From Hyphomicrobiales bacterium (lineage in GTDB: Bacteria; Pseudomonadota; Alphaproteobacteria; Rhizobiales; Rhizobiaceae), in assembly GCA_900469475.1 (NCBI GenBank), contig UBXG01000021.1, positions 1-41,324 on the forward strand: 41,324 bases of DNA, written 5' to 3'. This document shows, one piece after another, positions 1 to 8,443 of this stretch. The translations under genes and the position numbers were made by a program. The stretch's first letter is position 1. The number at the start of each line of letters is the position of its first letter. The notes under the pieces are model-generated. The model saw nothing but the letters and a program-made list of their open reading frames with translations, was not told where the DNA came from and did not search any database.

Positions 1-136
1 GTGCAGAAATTCGCGCTTACGGAGAAACTGCGGATTGTCGCGGAAAGCTTTGCGGGGAGGCCGGGCATCGGCCATAGCCCGTCAATACGGCATTAACCGC
101 TCTCTTTTGAACCGTTGGCGCAAATCTGTTCGATAG
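1..136 (+). pseudogene. Frameshifted 5' part of a transposase helix-turn-helix subunit
   Basis: The first frame reads as a typical transposase OrfA N-terminus (QKFALTEKLRIVAESFAG) and then hits a stop near base 93. A second frame continues the family pattern from about base 72 (AIARQYGINRSLLNRWRK) to a stop at 134-136. Together they give the recruitment-helix plus HTH layout of IS66/IS3-type OrfA proteins, broken by a frameshift. The element may begin outside the window. No OrfB-like catalytic frame follows, so this is an inactive relic. The exact IS family is uncertain. Confidence 0.55.
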
Positions 137-255
137 GGTTTGCACGGCCAGAAACAATGCGATGGTTTTGCGCGCGCCTACGTCGTGCTGGAAACTTTTG
201 CGGCGGTGGCGTGTGGGTCTGGACCGGTTGTGGTGGTCTCGCTTGCAAGCAGGCC

Positions 256-521
256 TTACAGCTTTAGCCGGATGACATCCTGCAACATCTCGCGGTCCGG
301 CGTCAGATCTGCGACGATCTTCTTCAATCGCGAATTCTCGTCCTCGAGCTGCTTCAGCCTCTTCATCTCAGGCGGCAGCATCACAGCGTACTTCCTTTTC
401 CAATTGAAGTAAGCGCCTGACTGATCCCTGCCTTGCGGCAGATCTCCGCCACCATCACCCCTTCATCACCCTGCTTCAGAATGAACGCCTTCTGGGCGTC
501 CGAAAACTGCGATGCCTTCAT
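256..521 (-). pseudogene. IS3-family (IS407-like) transposase OrfA, frameshifted relic
   Basis: Reading the minus strand from ATG 521 gives KASQFSDAQKAFILKQGDEG followed by VAEICRKAGISQA, the HTH of IS407-group OrfA. One base is missing near 405-408, where the family has ISQATYFNWK. After that shift the protein continues as YFNWKRKYAVMLPPEMKRL, then a leucine-zipper-like QLEDENSRLKKIVADL and RLKL before the stop at 256-258. So nearly the whole OrfA is present but broken by a single-base deletion. No OrfB (DDE) frame follows below 256. The fragment lies downstream of the protease operon and marks the edge of a remodelled region. Confidence 0.75.
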
Positions 522-875
522 CGTCTTCCGTTCCTTTCCCAGCCAGAAAACTGCACCGGAAAGCTCTAACCAAAAACAGTCCAGCCCGGGGGGTTCACTC
601 CAATCACAGGTCAGTCGATGCCCAAAATTGAAATCGTCATGGATCGGCTCCTCTTCCTTCAATGACGGGTCATCATACTCGATGTCCTCCGAAGGGCGGG
701 TCATCCCATAATTGACACTTCGACCGGGCAACGACGGATCGCCAGTCAATCCCGGACAGGAATAGGAAACCTGTGCCGACATATCGTAACCCGCCACAGT
801 GTAGCGTCGCGACCTGAGCGCACAGCACCTGCTACTGCTCCGCACAAGTATCGGACTGCGCGCCCTGTGTACAGC
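522..875. other. Intergenic stretch between IS relic and protease gene
   Basis: No convincing gene is seen. A minus-strand open frame runs from about 845 into the OrfA relic, but only its last third resembles a known protein. Any terminator for the protease operon should lie here; no strong GC-rich hairpin with a T-run was found. Confidence 0.4.
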
Positions 876-2786
876 TTATCCGAGCACCCCATCGTTTACA
901 TAGGTCCTACCCTCAAAGATGCCAAACTCCAAGTAATGGACAAGAGGGTTGGTGCCGGAAGCCGCGACATCCGGGTAAAGTTTCAAATACCCTGCAGTAT
1001 CAAACTTTGTAGAGGGATCTCGCCCCTCATGCCAACCAAATTCCAAGTAATGCTGGAACGGATTGATTCCAGCAGCCGCTACGTCTTTGTACCTGGCCAA
1101 ATATGCTGAGGTGTCAAAAAATGCGTCGGGATCTCGCCCCTCATGCCAGCCGTACTGGTTATAGTGCTGCTGTGGATCGAGATGGGCGGCCGCTACATCC
1201 GCGTTATTCTGGTAGTAGAATTGTCCATTAATTAGCAGATCATTCGCCGTGACCGCACGACCTTCATACATACCGAAATGCAAATAATGCTCAAGCGGAT
1301 CAATCTTTGCTGCGGCGATATCTGGGTTGATCCGCAGATATTCCTTCGTATGGAACCGGTCAGAGGGATCTCGCCCTTCCTTCCATCCGAATTGATCATA
1401 ATGCTGTAGGGGGTCGATTCCGGAAGCCGCAACATCATGATATTTCGCCAAATATTCGGACGTACTGAAGAAACCGTTCGGATCTCGCCCTTCCTTCCAA
1501 CCATGCTGATCATAGTGCTGGTCCGCATCAATGCCTGCGTTGAGAACATCACGATTGTGGGTGTAATAGAACATATCATCGACTAGGCTGTCACTTTGAA
1601 CAACCGCTCTGTCCGAAAACTGTAGTTTCTCAATCGAAACCAAGCTTTCCACCGCTCCGCTGCCCTTGACTATCATTGTGCGGTAACCGTAGTCGACCGT
1701 CGCCTGTGCTAGCCTAAAGTCAAAGACGGCCGTGTCAAAACCAGCTCCGCCGTCTAGCCAGTCGTTACCGGCGCCACCCTTTAGTGTATTGTTTGCGGCA
1801 TTGCCGATAATCGTATCGTTGCCGGATCCGCCAATTGCGTTTTCGATCAATGAGCGGCTATCGCCATGATACTGCAGGGCATTATAGACATTGCCGTGTG
1901 CGAAGTTGCCATCCCCGAGGTAGGCGCTTTGTGCAGCGGACATCAATGACCAGCTGCCCGGTCTCAAATCTATAGACAGATTTGTTGTGTAGTTTGAGAA
2001 ATCATAGGTATCGTTCCCGCCACCATCCCAAATGGTGAGAAAAATGCGATTGTCGCCAGGCTTTCCCTGCCCGACACCATCGATGAACATTTCACCGGTC
2101 GTGGGTGAAAAAGTGTAAGTCGTGTCTCCGGAATGCGTCGTGAAATTTGCCCCGTACAACTTCTGTATGGCTGCGATGTCATACATCATTAATGACTGAG
2201 CAAAGCCGAAATTTTCGTTTGTATAACCAAAGTCCGTCCATGCCGCAAAATAGGAGCGGTAGCTCATGACAGTGAATTCCATGCTGTCATGCCAAATACT
2301 CATCTGCCCGGAATTATAAGGTGAAGACTCAAAGGAATGCTTGAGGCCAAGTGCATGTCCGATTTCGTGTAGAGTAGAAATCCAGGCATAATTGCCTTTG
2401 ATCGGATCGGTCATCGCACTTGTGCCGGTCTGCGTACCAAACCAAACGTCACCACCAAGATCAGAACTCGATGGAAAATACGTATAGGCGGTATCTTGCG
2501 CCTCATCCGACATGCCAAACCGAATTGTGGCACTTCCCGCATCGGCCTTTTCGTTGAAGGAAAGATTCGAGACGGAGGCATATTGTGCCAACGCGGAATT
2601 CACCGCAGCCTGCATGGTGACATTGAGTGGCTGAAAAGTCAGCTGTTCCCCAGTGCTATAGCTGCCATACTGCGCGCCAGTCGTCGGGAACGAAAAATCG
2701 AGTGAGGTCTGCGCCCAATACCGCCCGTAGATCAAGTCATCGGCATCGTCTCCAAAAACCGAGACGGGATAGGTGATAGTTTGCAT
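876..2786 (-). CDS. Serralysin-family (M10) zinc metalloprotease with RTX block and six C-terminal repeats
   Basis: This 636-residue protein is probably a calcium-stabilised extracellular metalloprotease secreted by the type I system encoded directly upstream. The zinc motif HEIGHALGLKH is at residues 140-150 and the Met-turn VMSY follows at 173-176, the metzincin M10 layout. There is no Sec signal, as expected for type I cargo. A short RTX block with GGSGNDTII, GGAGNDWLD and GGAGFD lies at 319-351. Residues 405-636 form six repeats of about 38 residues with the pattern HY-x2-FGW-x-EGRDP and a DVAA core. They fall into two similar sets of three (405-521 and 522-636). Serralysins usually end soon after the RTX block, so this tail is an addition. 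It follows the fusion-protein gene after 140 bp and is the last gene of the operon. Confidence 0.88.
   Translation of the reverse strand: MQTITYPVSVFGDDADDLIYGRYWAQTSLDFSFPTTGAQYGSYSTGEQLTFQPLNVTMQAAVNSALAQYASVSNLSFNEKADAGSATIRFGMSDEAQDTAYTYFPSSSDLGGDVWFGTQTGTSAMTDPIKGNYAWISTLHEIGHALGLKHSFESSPYNSGQMSIWHDSMEFTVMSYRSYFAAWTDFGYTNENFGFAQSLMMYDIAAIQKLYGANFTTHSGDTTYTFSPTTGEMFIDGVGQGKPGDNRIFLTIWDGGGNDTYDFSNYTTNLSIDLRPGSWSLMSAAQSAYLGDGNFAHGNVYNALQYHGDSRSLIENAIGGSGNDTIIGNAANNTLKGGAGNDWLDGGAGFDTAVFDFRLAQATVDYGYRTMIVKGSGAVESLVSIEKLQFSDRAVVQSDSLVDDMFYYTHNRDVLNAGIDADQHYDQHGWKEGRDPNGFFSTSEYLAKYHDVAASGIDPLQHYDQFGWKEGRDPSDRFHTKEYLRINPDIAAAKIDPLEHYLHFGMYEGRAVTANDLLINGQFYYQNNADVAAAHLDPQQHYNQYGWHEGRDPDAFFDTSAYLARYKDVAAAGINPFQHYLEFGWHEGRDPSTKFDTAGYLKLYPDVAASGTNPLVHYLEFGIFEGRTYVNDGVLG
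879..1574 (-). repeat. Six-unit protein repeat array, organised as 2 x 3
   Basis: The six repeats at the protease C-terminus fall into two homologous triplets. Units 1 and 4 start with a FYY motif, units 2 and 5 with an F-x-TSxYLA motif, and units 3 and 6 end in an FG-x2-EGR variant without the W. The triplets occupy about 1224-1574 and 879-1223, which suggests duplication of a three-unit block. Similar DVAA/HY/EGRDP repeats occur in various large alphaproteobacterial surface and glycosyltransferase-type proteins; their function is unknown to me. Confidence 0.8.
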
Positions 2787-2926
2787 TCAACGAGTCTCCC
2801 GGTGCATGGCGACTTTCAAGGGCCTATTTCCTGACCTGAATAAACGAGGAAAGGAAAGTCTGCAAGTATGGGTGGTATCACCTGGGCACAATCCCCGATT
2901 CCCGAGGGTCATTTATTTCCGCATCG

Positions 2927-4237
2927 TTACTGTTCTTTAAACGCGCGAACCACTTGATCGGACAACGGTTTTGTCAAATAGGCTAACATCGTTCGCTGAT
3001 CCGTCTGGACGAATGCCTCAACCGGCATGCCTGCTATTGGTACCATATTACCCAATCGGGCCCATTCGACCGAAGGTATAGCAACTCTTATATCATAGTA
3101 GCCTTGCCCAGTACGCTGATCGGTTGTTAGGTCGGCCCCGATACTTGTTATGCGGCCTGCTAATCCCGGCGTGGTGCGTTGATTAAAAGCCGAAAATCGA
3201 ACCATCACCTCCTGCCCGACAGCCACTTGGTCGATATCCCGTGGTGACAGTTTGAGCTCCGGCGTCAATGCATCCTTATCGGGCACGATCTGCATGATCG
3301 CCTCACCAGGCGTGACGACCGTTCCGGCAGCATGAACGACAAGCTGATGAACGATCCCTTCCTGAGGTGCGCGAATATCAACATGTTTCAGCTCATCTTC
3401 GGCAGCAACAAGCCGTTCAGAATATTCGCCGATATCACTTTCGGCCTGGCGCAATTGGTCCGATATCTCGGTTCTTTGATCGTCATCGACTTGAATAATC
3501 TGTAACTGGGTTTCGGCAATTTTTCCATTGGTTTGAGCGGCGGAGGCGACCAGGCTGCCAAGCTGGCCGGTGAGATCAGCAGCATCACGCCGTAAGCTAT
3601 AGACTCGCGTCGCGGGAATGATACCCTGCTCAAGCAGCGGCTGAAGACTGGCGAGTTCGGTATTTATGATATCGATCGCCTGTCGTTTACCTTCCTGCTG
3701 AGCGCCCAGCCCATCCGCCTCCTTCGAAAGCTGACGAACCCGTTCGGCCAATTGCGCCTTGCGACCTATTCTGGACGAGCGCCGGTCTTCAAACAGCCGC
3801 CGTTCTCCATCAAGTATCGCCGCTACTTCGGCTATATCTTGTTCGTTTAGAAGGTCCTTTGGAAAAGTGATTGTTTCTTTCGCATCTCGCTCTGCCGAGA
3901 GCCGAGCTACGCGCGCCGAAAGTTCCTTCAGACGCTTTAAGATGATAGCACGATTGGCACGGGCCTGCGTATCGTCAAGATGCACGAGTATTTGGCCAGC
4001 TGCAACGAGATCGCCGTTTTTGACGAACACTTGGCCAACGGTACCGCCCTTTTGGTGCTGGACGGGCTTGACATAGCTGTCAACAACCAGCGTCCCAGTG
4101 GCGATAACGGCACCCTGAAGACGAATGGTGGCAGCCAATCCTCCCAGGACTCCGACAAGAAGGATAACGGCGGCGAGCGCAACCAGCGTCAGGCGGCGCA
4201 CAGCGCGTTCGGCAAGCGGCGTAAGAGCGCCGTTCAT
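2927..4237 (-). CDS. Type I secretion membrane fusion protein, HlyD/PrtE family
   Basis: This 436-residue periplasmic adaptor should link the inner-membrane ABC transporter to an outer-membrane TolC-type channel. One N-terminal membrane helix (about residues 16-38) follows a short cytoplasmic segment. Next come a lipoyl-like half (PVQHQKGGTVGQVFVKNGD), a long alpha-helical hairpin over about residues 90-270, the second lipoyl half (DIRAPQEGIVHQLVVH) and a beta-barrel region containing LSPRDIDQVAVGQEV. This is the usual HlyD order and length. Its ATG overlaps the stop of the upstream ABC gene as ATGA (4234-4237), so the two are translationally coupled. The protease gene follows, making a PrtD/PrtE-like dedicated exporter. 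No TolC-type gene accompanies it; the only one in the window is at 39404-40840. Confidence 0.9.
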   Translation of the reverse strand: MNGALTPLAERAVRRLTLVALAAVILLVGVLGGLAATIRLQGAVIATGTLVVDSYVKPVQHQKGGTVGQVFVKNGDLVAAGQILVHLDDTQARANRAIILKRLKELSARVARLSAERDAKETITFPKDLLNEQDIAEVAAILDGERRLFEDRRSSRIGRKAQLAERVRQLSKEADGLGAQQEGKRQAIDIINTELASLQPLLEQGIIPATRVYSLRRDAADLTGQLGSLVASAAQTNGKIAETQLQIIQVDDDQRTEISDQLRQAESDIGEYSERLVAAEDELKHVDIRAPQEGIVHQLVVHAAGTVVTPGEAIMQIVPDKDALTPELKLSPRDIDQVAVGQEVMVRFSAFNQRTTPGLAGRITSIGADLTTDQRTGQGYYDIRVAIPSVEWARLGNMVPIAGMPVEAFVQTDQRTMLAYLTKPLSDQVVRAFKEQ

Positions 4238-5985
4238 TGGGCCATCTCCTCACCGCCGACAATCAGCCGGACGGGTTGGGTCCCCGGGGGTCCGGGCTGC
4301 GTTGTCCTCCTGAGAACCTCATCCTTCGGCCCGAAAGCCTGCATTTGGCCATTCGTCAACACGAGAACCTTGTCGACCGCAGCAAGCGCGCTGGGACGAT
4401 GCGCAACGACGACGACAATGCCTCCACGGGCCTTGACGCTCAGTATAGCTCGCGATAGCGCCAACTCTCCATCAGCGTCGAGATTCGAATTCGGCTCGTC
4501 GAGAATGATCAGGAACGGCTCGCCATAGAGCGCGCGGGCCAGCGCAATGCGTTGCCGCTGTCCGCCCGATAACGCGGACCCTTGCTCGCCAATCTTCGTT
4601 TCAAAGCCTTTAGGAAATTGCAGGATCATGTCGTACACGCCCGCCGTCTTCGCAGCAGCAATAATCTTGTCCGAGGTCGCATCCGGATCAAACCGGGCAA
4701 TGTTTTCGGCGATGGATCCGCTAAACAGTGCGACATCCTGCGGCAGATATCCAATATGTTTGCCAAGTGCATGCGGATCCCATTGCGACAGTGCTGCTCC
4801 GTCCAAACGAACCGCACCTACAACCGGTGACCAAAGGCCGACGAGCCCCCGCGCGAGTGTGGATTTGCCGGATGCGCTGGGGCCGATCACACCAACAGAA
4901 TCCCCCGCCTGGAGCTCCATGGATATATTTCGTACGATCGAGTTCTTGGACTTCGGCGCCGCAAGATGCAGGTTTTCAACTTTTAAGGTTTTTTCCGGCT
5001 TGGGCAAAGCGACCTCTCGCCCATCGACAGACATCAAGTCGGCGAGCCTTACCAGGCGCGACCAACTATCTCTGGCGGCAACAAAGCCCTTCCACTGGCT
5101 AATTGCCAATTCGACGGGAGCCAATGCTCGGCTGAGTAGGATGGAACTCGCAATCATGATGCCACCCGAAGCTTCCTGACGAATGACGAGGATCGCGCCA
5201 ACGGCGAGCACGGCTGATTGCAGCGTCACGCGCAAGATCTTCGAAATTGTCCCGAGGGTAATGGTTAGGTTTGACAAGCGTAAATGATTGCCTAGATAGC
5301 GGCTATTGATCTCACCCCACTTCGCGCCAAGCATATGACCGAAGCCCATTGCAAGCACAGCTTCGGAGTTTCTACGTGTTTCTTCCGCCAGCGCCATGCG
5401 CTCTGAAATGATCTTGGCTGCCTCTTTTGCCGGTTCGCGAGACGTCCGTTCTGTCACGATTGTAAGTCCAACAAGTATCAACGCGCCGGCAAGCGCTGTG
5501 ACTCCGATCCAGACGTGAAAAAGGAAACACAAACCAAGATAAAAAGGCATCCAAGGAATATCAAATAGAGCAGTTGGCCCTGGCCCGGAAAGAAAAGAGC
5601 GTACGACGTCAAGATCCCGCACGGGCTGAAGCCCATCTCCTTGCATCTGCATGCGCGCGGGAAAGAGGACAAGAGAATCGTACACTGTTGTTCCAAAGCG
5701 CTCATCGACTGAGAGTCCCAAGCGCACCAGGAGCATTGAGCGGACCACCTCTAGAAATCCTTGGAAGGCATAGAGCGTCGCCGCAATGATACCAAGGCCG
5801 ACGAGAGTCGGCAGACTACGCGCCGGGATCACCCGGTCGTAGACCTGCAACATGAAAAACGAGCCGGTTAGTGCGAGGATATTGACAAGCGCGCTGGTCG
5901 CTCCGATCCCCAGGAAGGCCATCTTCAGTGACGATAGCACCGCCATCAGAAATGATCGGGGCGGCTTAATTGCGTTATCGAACAC
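4234..5985 (-). CDS. Type I secretion ABC transporter (permease/ATPase), PrtD-like
   Basis: This 583-residue fused permease-ATPase energises export of the RTX protease. The N-terminal half has about six membrane helices (residues 20-290) and no C39 or C39-like N-terminal domain, as in the PrtD/AprD subgroup. The ATPase half shows Walker A GPSASGKST (368-376), signature LSGGQ (472-476), Walker B LIILDEP (492-498) and an H-loop histidine at 529, so it should be active. It is the first gene of the minus-strand operon, followed with a 4-base ATGA overlap by the fusion protein and then the protease. The promoter should lie just above 5985, but I could not identify it. Confidence 0.92.
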   Translation of the reverse strand: MFDNAIKPPRSFLMAVLSSLKMAFLGIGATSALVNILALTGSFFMLQVYDRVIPARSLPTLVGLGIIAATLYAFQGFLEVVRSMLLVRLGLSVDERFGTTVYDSLVLFPARMQMQGDGLQPVRDLDVVRSFLSGPGPTALFDIPWMPFYLGLCFLFHVWIGVTALAGALILVGLTIVTERTSREPAKEAAKIISERMALAEETRRNSEAVLAMGFGHMLGAKWGEINSRYLGNHLRLSNLTITLGTISKILRVTLQSAVLAVGAILVIRQEASGGIMIASSILLSRALAPVELAISQWKGFVAARDSWSRLVRLADLMSVDGREVALPKPEKTLKVENLHLAAPKSKNSIVRNISMELQAGDSVGVIGPSASGKSTLARGLVGLWSPVVGAVRLDGAALSQWDPHALGKHIGYLPQDVALFSGSIAENIARFDPDATSDKIIAAAKTAGVYDMILQFPKGFETKIGEQGSALSGGQRQRIALARALYGEPFLIILDEPNSNLDADGELALSRAILSVKARGGIVVVVAHRPSALAAVDKVLVLTNGQMQAFGPKDEVLRRTTQPGPPGTQPVRLIVGGEEMAQ

Positions 5986-6396
5986 GTCTAAATTCCCCGC
6001 GCGCTGTTGCAGACAGAACGTAAGCCACCGGACCGAAAAATTGCGGCAGCCAAACGGTCGAATAAAAATGAATTATTCGCGTCCTTGAACATAAAGGATA
6101 CGTGCCCTCTCTCGTCACTCATATATTTCGGCCTCGCCCAAACTTACTTCAACAATTGACGTGCGTAGCGTCGTTCAGTCAATCGCCTCAGAGGAAAACG
6201 AGTCACCGGGATGATCGACGAATGTGCTGTAAAACGCTGTATCGGCTGCGTCATGCAGCATCAAAGGCTGATCGTTATTCTACAATGCCCCCAGAGGTTG
6301 GCGCCGAGAATTGACTCGCCCTTAGGTATTGGGGTGTCGGTTGGCCTGGTCAAGTTCTTTCGCCGCTCCCTCGTCGTTTTGGGTTAATGCGCTGCG
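5986..6396. other. Intergenic region upstream of the protease-secretion operon
   Basis: This 411-base stretch must hold the promoter of the minus-strand exporter operon. An in-frame 58-codon plus-strand frame (6211-6387, beginning MIDECAVKRC) is present, but its ribosome site is weak and it resembles nothing I know, so it is not called. Nothing else is evident. Confidence 0.3.
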
Positions 6397-6648
6397 ATGT
6401 TCTTAGCGAAAGCTGCCGCTTTCGGTCTCAAGGATATGGCAGTGGTAGGTTCCACGCCCCGGCTACGCAGCGCTGGCACATTCACTGAAGCTCAGATTGG
6501 TACTGATGATATCGCTGGCCTTTTGGATGAATTAATCATGAGGCCAGATCATTGTGCCTGCGAGCCTTATGAAGCCGAGGAAACTGGGACGAGTTTGTCT
6601 TATCGGGAGATATTATATCTGGATGGCGGCGCGTCTCTCGCCTCCTAA
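6397..6648 (+). CDS. Small hypothetical protein (83 aa), uncertain
   Basis: I do not recognise this 83-residue frame. It is soluble-looking, with no membrane segment or signal peptide, and has an acidic middle (IGTDDIAGLLDELIM) followed by a Cys-x-Cys-containing stretch. There is no clear Shine-Dalgarno before the ATG, which weakens the call. In its favour, a hairpin with an 8-bp perfect stem begins 15 bases after the stop (6663-6693), as expected at the end of a transcription unit. It could be a genuine small rhizobial gene or a chance frame upstream of a terminator. Confidence 0.35.
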   Translation: MFLAKAAAFGLKDMAVVGSTPRLRSAGTFTEAQIGTDDIAGLLDELIMRPDHCACEPYEAEETGTSLSYREILYLDGGASLAS

Positions 6649-6662
6649 ATGAAATAGCATAT

Positions 6663-6693
6663 TGCTCCCTTCGCCTTACCGACCGAGGGAGCA
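6663..6693 (+). terminator. Hairpin terminator candidate
   Basis: TGCTCCCT (6663-6670) and AGGGAGCA (6686-6693) form a perfect 8-bp stem with a 15-base loop, followed by a short TTT. It lies just beyond the stop of the 83-aa frame. The T-run is weak, so termination may be partial. Confidence 0.5.
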
Positions 6694-6832
6694 TTTCATA
6701 ACCAGAGAGAGAATACGGCGAGAGAGCAGATTCGCGTTGCGGGCTAAAAGGCCGAGAGAGGGTGATTGCTGGATTTACCGAGGATCACACCGTACAGGAG
6801 TTCAGAGCTATGTATGCAGCTGCGGTTTTTCG

Positions 6833-6898
6833 GAGTAATTTTCACAACGCGTACCATCACTCACCGTAAAGGCTGCTCACGGTAACCGGCAATTACTC
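6833..6898. repeat. Nested inverted repeats, possible structured element
   Basis: GAGTAATT (6833-6840) pairs with AATTACTC (6891-6898), and inside this lies ACCGT (6863-6867) paired with ACGGT (6879-6883). The nested arms could fold into a stem with an internal hairpin. It sits in an otherwise gene-free stretch of about 250 bases (6694-6945). It could be a small RNA, a transposon relic or chance. Confidence 0.3.
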
Positions 6899-6945
6899 AA
6901 CGTTGCAATTCACTGCAGCAGTTTGCCAGACTGCACATTTTGAGA

Positions 6946-7062
6946 TTAAATCCAAAAAGCAGCGACGATCAGGATTATGCACGTAAGCACCACAGCGACA
7001 ACTGCCAGGGCGCTTTTCCATTCCTGTTCGATATATGGAAGATCCTCGTCCATCGCGTCCAT
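6946..7062 (-). CDS. Small single-pass membrane protein (38 aa), possibly the end of a broken gene
   Basis: From ATG 7062 the frame encodes 38 residues. An acidic start (MDAMDEDLPYIEQEWKS) is followed by about 20 hydrophobic residues (ALAVVAVVLTCIILIVAAFW) forming one C-terminal membrane helix. The same frame stays open upstream as ADYLLDSREFEGILSTSAQ to an in-frame stop near 7155, without an ATG. An adjacent frame carries EEPEDPMVA from about 7160, so the true gene may be longer and frameshifted. A tail-anchored small protein is the simplest reading. I know no family for it. Confidence 0.35.
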   Translation of the reverse strand: MDAMDEDLPYIEQEWKSALAVVAVVLTCIILIVAAFWI

Positions 7063-7163
7063 CTCTGCCTGAGCGCTGGTAGACAGTATGCCCTCAAATT
7101 CGCGCGAGTCGAGTAAATAATCCGCCCAACAGCCACCATCGGGTCTTCAGGCTCTTCGGGCGT

Positions 7164-7400
7164 TTAGCTCAGATCGCGTCTTGTACCGCCACCAAGCGAG
7201 GGCGCGATGTTTGCCGTGAAGTTCTGCAATGTCTTCATAGAATAAGCAAAGCGCGTCGCTTGCGGGGTGCCGGCTGCTTCAACCTCAGCCTGGAGACCGA
7301 GCGCGACACTGCCAAGCACTTTTCGGATGAAACCCTCCCCGTCGCACGTGATTGACGCTAGGCCACCGAGCAAATGGGCCATTAGCAGGTCGTGTATCAC
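7164..7400 (-). CDS. Hypothetical protein, possibly truncated at its N-terminus
   Basis: The 78-residue frame begins with a possible GTG at 7400, but coding-like sequence in the same frame extends further upstream (AVISNHDGKRVAELAGR) to a stop near 7468 with no obvious start codon. It may therefore be the 3' part of a longer gene. The protein is alanine/glycine-rich with short amphipathic segments and no membrane helix. It lies just upstream of the 38-residue membrane frame on the same strand, so the two may be related or co-transcribed. I cannot assign a function. Confidence 0.35.
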   Translation of the reverse strand: MIHDLLMAHLLGGLASITCDGEGFIRKVLGSVALGLQAEVEAAGTPQATRFAYSMKTLQNFTANIAPSLGGGTRRDLS

Positions 7401-7572
7401 GCAACGACCGGCTAGCTCGGCTACTCGCTTTCCATCGTGGTTTGATATGACCGCTAACCCTAATGTTTAGGGCAGGAAGTCATCCTTGTCACAGGCATCA
7501 GGCGCACCTTTGATGCACAATCAACCTCTGAGAGGACTGGCAAATCAATAATTCACGAGATTGATAAAAAAT

Positions 7573-7646
7573 TGGCTGGGGAACCTGGACTCGAACCAAG
7601 ATTAACGGAGTCAGAGTCCGTCGTTCTACCATTGAACTATTCCCCA
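7573..7646 (-). tRNA. tRNA-Gln (anticodon CTG)
   Basis: The minus strand gives a complete cloverleaf. The acceptor TGGGGAA pairs with TTCCCCA, followed by discriminator G and an encoded CCA. The D arm is GTTC/GAAC. The anticodon stem ACGGA/TCCGT has loop CTCTGAC (anticodon CTG, reading CAG glutamine codons). The T arm contains GGTTCGAGTCC. It is 74 bases with CCA. tRNA genes are common integration targets, and the gene-poor stretch at 5986-7570 lies on its 3' side. Confidence 0.93.
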
Positions 7647-7807
7647 ACGACCGCCAGGAGATAAACCCCTTCGCGGTGAAGGCTGGGCCTCTATAATAGA
7701 ATTCGTCGCAGATGCAAATAGTTTAACGCAGGCAAATGCATTTTTTTGGCGGAGCACCGTCGATGCTCAAGATGATGGCCCCTGGTGGAAGTTTAGGATT
7801 GATTATT

Positions 7808-8443
7808 TCACCAGCGCAACAGGCGCCTGCCGAGGACATATCCGACCGCCGTCACCATGGCGATCGCGATCGGGTACCAGAGCAGGACGAAAAGTGGGCT
7901 GTCGTCCGTGCAGTTGGAGGCGTAGAAGGTCGCCGCGATACCGCTGGCGGCAAGGCCGGCGACGGCGCCGGCCGCACCCGGCTTTTCCGGCGCGCCATGG
8001 CGCAGGGCGAACAGGAGGCAGGCAAGCGGCCCGATCGACAAAAGCGGGATGAGCGTCAGGCAGAAGCGGGCATTGTGCCCGATCATCCGCGCACTCCAGC
8101 TGTTGGCCGGCATGACGGCCATTTCGACGGCGGCGGCGGCAAGCAGCAGGACGGGCGCCAAAAGCAGCGTCCAACCCCACAAGCGCAGTGAAACGCCCGG
8201 ACGCCCTATGCGGAAGACGACGGCGCACGCTGTTGTGGCAAGTGCGATCGTCACGACGAACTTGAATAGGAAGCGAACGGTCTCCATCGCCGTGTCGATA
8301 TCGGCACGAAAGCCGATCGCGGCGAAGAAAAGCCCGCCGCTGATGAGGATGCCCGCGATAACCGCCATGGTCAGGGCCTTGCCGATCCGCGTGCGGACCG
8401 GCGCGTCCTGCGCCAAAAGATTGATGAGGTCATCGGTTTTCAC
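7808..8443 (-). CDS. nrsF: NrsF-type membrane anti-sigma factor (DUF1109)
   Basis: This 211-residue protein (GTG start at 8443) is an integral membrane protein with about six helices, matching the DUF1109/NrsF family that holds SigF-type ECF sigma factors at the membrane. Two cysteines at about 128 (ARFC) and 178 (ASNC) are spaced as I recall for the pair implicated in sensing in Caulobacter NrsF. Its start overlaps the sigma factor 3' end by 14 bases, so the pair is translationally coupled. The GTG start is chosen over the longer frame because it gives the family N-terminus MKTDDLINLLA. By analogy, metal or oxidative stress in the periplasm would release the sigma factor. Confidence 0.88.
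   Translation of the reverse strand: MKTDDLINLLAQDAPVRTRIGKALTMAVIAGILISGGLFFAAIGFRADIDTAMETVRFLFKFVVTIALATTACAVVFRIGRPGVSLRLWGWTLLLAPVLLLAAAAVEMAVMPANSWSARMIGHNARFCLTLIPLLSIGPLACLLFALRHGAPEKPGAAGAVAGLAASGIAATFYASNCTDDSPLFVLLWYPIAIAMVTAVGYVLGRRLLRW

Noticed and set aside
6211..6387. 58-codon plus-strand frame upstream of the 83-codon frame
   Set aside because: Weak ribosome site, unusual composition and no family resemblance; mentioned only in the intergenic description.
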